Source of the DNA: Sphingomonas sanxanigenens
Lineage (GTDB): Bacteria; Pseudomonadota; Alphaproteobacteria; Sphingomonadales; Sphingomonadaceae
DNA length: 61,777 nt
Assembly: GCA_003240855.1 (NCBI GenBank)
Contig: QFNN01000004.1
Span: forward strand, 1 to 61,777
Direction: 5' to 3'
The translations under genes were made by a program, and so were the position numbers. This document shows, piece after piece, positions 59,786 through 61,777 of this stretch (positions are counted from its first letter, which is position 1; each line of letters starts with the position of its first letter). The notes under the pieces were generated by a model. It was not told the DNA's origin, did no database searches, and was given only the letters and a program-made list of their open reading frames with translations.

Positions 59786-60036
59786 GGCTCGATCAACTGA
59801 CGCGCGACGCCATTCCCGGCCTCAAGCTCGGCAATGCTTTCCAGCAAGCGCTTGGCATTGGCGGGCGAAGCCAGCAGGTACAGCGTCTCCTCGATCGAAT
59901 CCCATTCGCTCTGCGCGATCATCACCACGCCCTCGCCCTTCTGGCGCGAAATGCCGATCGGCGCCTTGTCGGCGACCACGCGGTCCATCACCGCCTTGAT
60001 ATTGGCGCGGACTTCGGAGGAGCTGAGGATTTCCAC
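59782..60036 (-). CDS. YefM/Phd family antitoxin
   Basis: The 84-residue protein starts at GTG 60036 (MEILSSSEVRANIKAVM), the usual YefM N-terminus, and has the helix-helix region GEGVVMIAQSEWDSIEETLYLL followed by the toxin-binding C-terminal tail ending in VARQLIEP. A longer reading from 60093 would run through the TGTACA operator and is rejected. No Shine-Dalgarno precedes GTG, so the transcript may be leaderless. It represses its own operon and neutralises YoeB. Confidence 0.88.
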   Translation of the reverse strand: MEILSSSEVRANIKAVMDRVVADKAPIGISRQKGEGVVMIAQSEWDSIEETLYLLASPANAKRLLESIAELEAGNGVARQLIEP

Positions 60037-60045
60037 GTCGACATA

Positions 60046-60063
60046 TGTACAGAAACTTGTACA
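60046..60063. promoter_or_regulatory. Twin TGTACA operator of the yefM-yoeB pair
   Basis: TGTACA occurs at 60046-60051 and 60058-60063, exactly 12 bp apart centre to centre. This is the arrangement reported for the YefM-YoeB operator of E. coli, where adjacent palindromes with TGTACA cores bind the complex. It lies directly upstream of the GTG at 60036. Confidence 0.75.
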
Positions 60064-60093
60064 AAAATCAATATCGATCAACGCTGTCCCCAA

Positions 60094-60340
60094 CGCGCCC
60101 TGATCCGCCGTGCCGGCCGCGCACGCGATGCTGTCCTACGCCCGGCTTTTCTGCTTCACTCGCGCCATGCTTTACGCTCGTGCATGTCCGTCCGCTTCCG
60201 CCTCGCCGCACCCGCCGCGATGCGCGCCGCGGGCGCGCGTTGAGAATCGACGCTCCAGCCTGTCAACTTTGTCAACTTCGTCGAGCTAACCAACTGATTT
60301 TCGCGACTTTCACTGAAATGCCGCAAACAGGGAGAGACTT
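60094..60340. other. 247-bp intergenic region
   Basis: No gene is supported. It contains the divergent promoter space between the toxin-antitoxin operon and the lipoprotein gene, and a 9-bp tandem repeat of GTCAACTT at 60262-60278 that could be a regulator site. AGGGAGAGACTT before ATG 60341 is the ribosome-binding region. Confidence 0.45.
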
Positions 60341-60925
60341 ATGAACCAACGCCTGTTGATCGCCGCTGCACCGCTCGCCCTGCTGCTCGCCGCCGGTTGC
60401 AGCAAGGCGCCGGTCGAGCCTGCCGACGCCAATGCCGCCGCGCCCATGAGCAATGACTTCCTGGATTCGGGGGACAATGCGGCCGATCTCGCCGCCGCCG
60501 CGTCCGATGCCGGCAATGATGCGGCCGCCAACGCCGCCGCGCCGGCATCGCCGCCCGCCGCCGGCCTGCTCTCCGCCTATGTCGGCAAATATCCGTTCGA
60601 CAAGGTGGAAGGGCGCACCTTCCTCGATCAGCCGAGCGTGAAGGCCGCGGTCGCCGCTACCGTCGGTGATGCGGGGGTGCGCAAGTTCGTTTTCACCTCG
60701 AACGGCCCCAATGCGCCGATCGTGCTCAAGGACGGACGCCTGCTTGCCTGGGGCTGCGAGGCGCATAATTGCGGCTTCCACAACTGGACGGTCGCGATCA
60801 CGCCCGACGGCAAGGATGCGCAGGTCTGCTTCTACCAGAACGACGCGAGCGCCGAGGGCGAGTCGACCTGGTATCTGCCTGGCGGCAGGACCGAGAAGCG
60901 CGCCGGCAACTGTCCGTCGGAATGA
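60341..60925 (+). CDS. Periplasmic lipoprotein with Ivy-like lysozyme-inhibitor motif
   Basis: The 194-residue protein has a lipoprotein signal with LAAGC (Cys20), an Ala/Asn/Asp-rich linker (residues 22-75) and a C-terminal domain of about 115 residues. The segment LAWGCEAHNCG (Cys139, His142, Cys144) mirrors the CxxHxC inhibitory loop of Ivy (inhibitor of vertebrate lysozyme), followed by an NWTVAITPDGKDAQVCFY strand-turn-strand. This suggests a periplasmic guard of peptidoglycan; the similarity is local and unverified. It is a single gene. Confidence 0.65.
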   Translation: MNQRLLIAAAPLALLLAAGCSKAPVEPADANAAAPMSNDFLDSGDNAADLAAAASDAGNDAAANAAAPASPPAAGLLSAYVGKYPFDKVEGRTFLDQPSVKAAVAATVGDAGVRKFVFTSNGPNAPIVLKDGRLLAWGCEAHNCGFHNWTVAITPDGKDAQVCFYQNDASAEGESTWYLPGGRTEKRAGNCPSE

Positions 60926-61011
60926 CGCTGGACGATCGGACGCGGATTGCGTGGGTGCGGACGCGACGGAAGGCGTGACGGCGGCGGCCCGACTGCCCTA
61001 AACGTTGGGCG

Positions 61012-61758
61012 ATGGTTCCCGATCCCGCCTTCATTGTCGCCGCCGTCATCGCCGTCACGCTCGTCGGCCTCGCCAAGGGCGGATTTGCGGGGCTGGGGGC
61101 GCTGGGCACGCCGATCCTGGCGTTCGTCGTCCCGCCGGTCACCGCCGCCGCGATCTTGCTGCCCATCCTCATCGTGCAGGATGTCGTCAGCGTCTGGAGC
61201 TTCCGGCATAGCTGGAACGGGCGGATCATCAGGGTGATGATGCCCGGCGCGCTTGTCGGCGTCGCTATCGGCTGGGCCTTCGCTGCGCTGCTGCGCGAAG
61301 AAGCGGTGATGGGGACGATCGGGATGATCTCGATCCTGTTCGGGCTGTGGCGCCTCTATCTCGAACGCGGCGGCCGTTCGCCCGCGCCGTCCTCCTCGCC
61401 TGACTGGGTCGGGGCGCTGTTCGGCGTGGCGACGGGCTTCGCCAGCCAGATCGCCCATGCCGGCAGCCCGCCCTTCCAGATGTGGGTCGCGCCGAAACGG
61501 CTGCCGCATCTGGAATATGTCGGCACCGCTGCGATCTGCTTCGCGCTGACCAACTGGGCCAAGGTGCCCGCCTATCTCGCGCTTGGTCAGTTCACGCGCG
61601 CCAATCTGATGATTTCCGCTGCGCTCATGCCTGTCGCGATCGCCTCGACGCTGGCGGGCGTCTGGCTCATCCGCCGCGTCAACAACCAGAGCTTCTACGT
61701 CATCGTCTATGTGCTGATGATCGCGCTGGGCGTGAAGCTCGTCATGGACGCGCTGTGA
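61012..61758 (+). CDS. TauE/SafE family permease
   Basis: A 248-residue membrane protein with the two Gly-rich family helices (GLAKGGFAGLGALGTPILAFVVPP and LFGVATGFASQIAHAGSPPFQMW) and about seven to eight hydrophobic segments. It belongs to the TauE/SafE group of anion exporters and is distinct from the 304-residue member at 43345. No partner gene such as TIGR02186 is adjacent. The start is ATG 61012; the ribosome-binding site is poor (TTGGGCG). The end of the window follows the stop by 19 bp. Confidence 0.82.
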   Translation: MVPDPAFIVAAVIAVTLVGLAKGGFAGLGALGTPILAFVVPPVTAAAILLPILIVQDVVSVWSFRHSWNGRIIRVMMPGALVGVAIGWAFAALLREEAVMGTIGMISILFGLWRLYLERGGRSPAPSSSPDWVGALFGVATGFASQIAHAGSPPFQMWVAPKRLPHLEYVGTAAICFALTNWAKVPAYLALGQFTRANLMISAALMPVAIASTLAGVWLIRRVNNQSFYVIVYVLMIALGVKLVMDAL

Positions 61759-61777
61759 GCGGCGACGGCCCGATCGC

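Overview
This GC-rich window reads as chromosome from a sphingomonad (Sphingomonas/Sphingopyxis-like alphaproteobacterium). The basis is a PEPxxWA-CTERM sorting signal with a VPEPATWAM motif, a carotenoid lycopene cyclase, the sucC-etfB-etfA arrangement, a TPP-riboswitch-controlled thiC, and an EcfG-like (GGAAC...CGTT) general-stress promoter. Species cannot be fixed from the sequence alone.

Layout. (1) 1-3086 is the right end of an integrative element: the start of an IS5-type transposase at the window edge, a hypothetical gene cut by that IS, a ribbon-helix-helix regulator with a twin-palindrome operator, two unknown genes, an excisionase-like HTH gene and a tyrosine recombinase. It closes with a 45-bp copy of the 3' half of tRNA-Pro(CGG), the probable att site. 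(2) 3088-11062 is one minus-strand operon: acyl carrier protein, FkbH-like HAD/GNAT enzyme, methyltransferase, MBOAT acyltransferase, SGNH partner, VOC protein and two family-2 glycosyltransferases. It looks like a machine that builds a small acyl group on an ACP and transfers it to a glycan. (3) 11472-15073 is a coupled GT4 / GH130 pair behind a 409-bp leader with an EcfG-like promoter. (4) 15187-23733 is mostly housekeeping: a DUF4126 gene broken by an in-frame TAG, an FAD disulfide oxidoreductase, the NADP-malic enzyme (its start codon lies inside a long perfect hairpin), a DEAD-box helicase and a zinc metalloprotease.

(5) 23820-30895 is an acyl-CoA catabolism block: thioesterase, two adjacent acyl-CoA dehydrogenases (one lacking the usual catalytic Glu motif), a beta-lactamase-fold hydrolase, an acyl-CoA ligase and an SDR. 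(6) 30955-38309 holds an osmoprotectant-type ABC transporter with a permease/binding-protein fusion, Crp/Fnr and LacI regulators, and a thymidine phosphorylase / CNT nucleoside transporter pair for nucleoside salvage. (7) 38389-40748 is a CoA-transferase / glutaryl-CoA dehydrogenase pair for glutarate or lysine breakdown. (8) 40825-49631 contains a HerA-like ATPase, a TauE/TIGR02186 pair, a reduced NfrB-like processive glycosyltransferase coupled to a small predicted beta-barrel, a DUF389 membrane protein and NhaA.

(9) 49714-58309 has a secreted PEP-CTERM lamin-tail protein, a strong bidirectional terminator, etfA-etfB-sucC, a lipoprotein, an SMR efflux pump, LOG and crtY, then the riboswitch and thiC. 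(10) 58348-60063 is an AT-richer accessory patch: a 66-aa protein, a ClpP-fold SDH-type serine protease and a YefM/YoeB toxin-antitoxin pair with a twin TGTACA operator. The window closes with an Ivy-like periplasmic lipoprotein and a second TauE/SafE permease.

The most interesting candidate systems are the ACP-FkbH-MBOAT glycan-acylation cluster, the stress-promoter-linked GT4-GH130 pair, the minimal NfrB/outer-membrane-barrel pair and the protease/toxin-antitoxin patch. All functions are read from sequence motifs and gene order; no database search was run.
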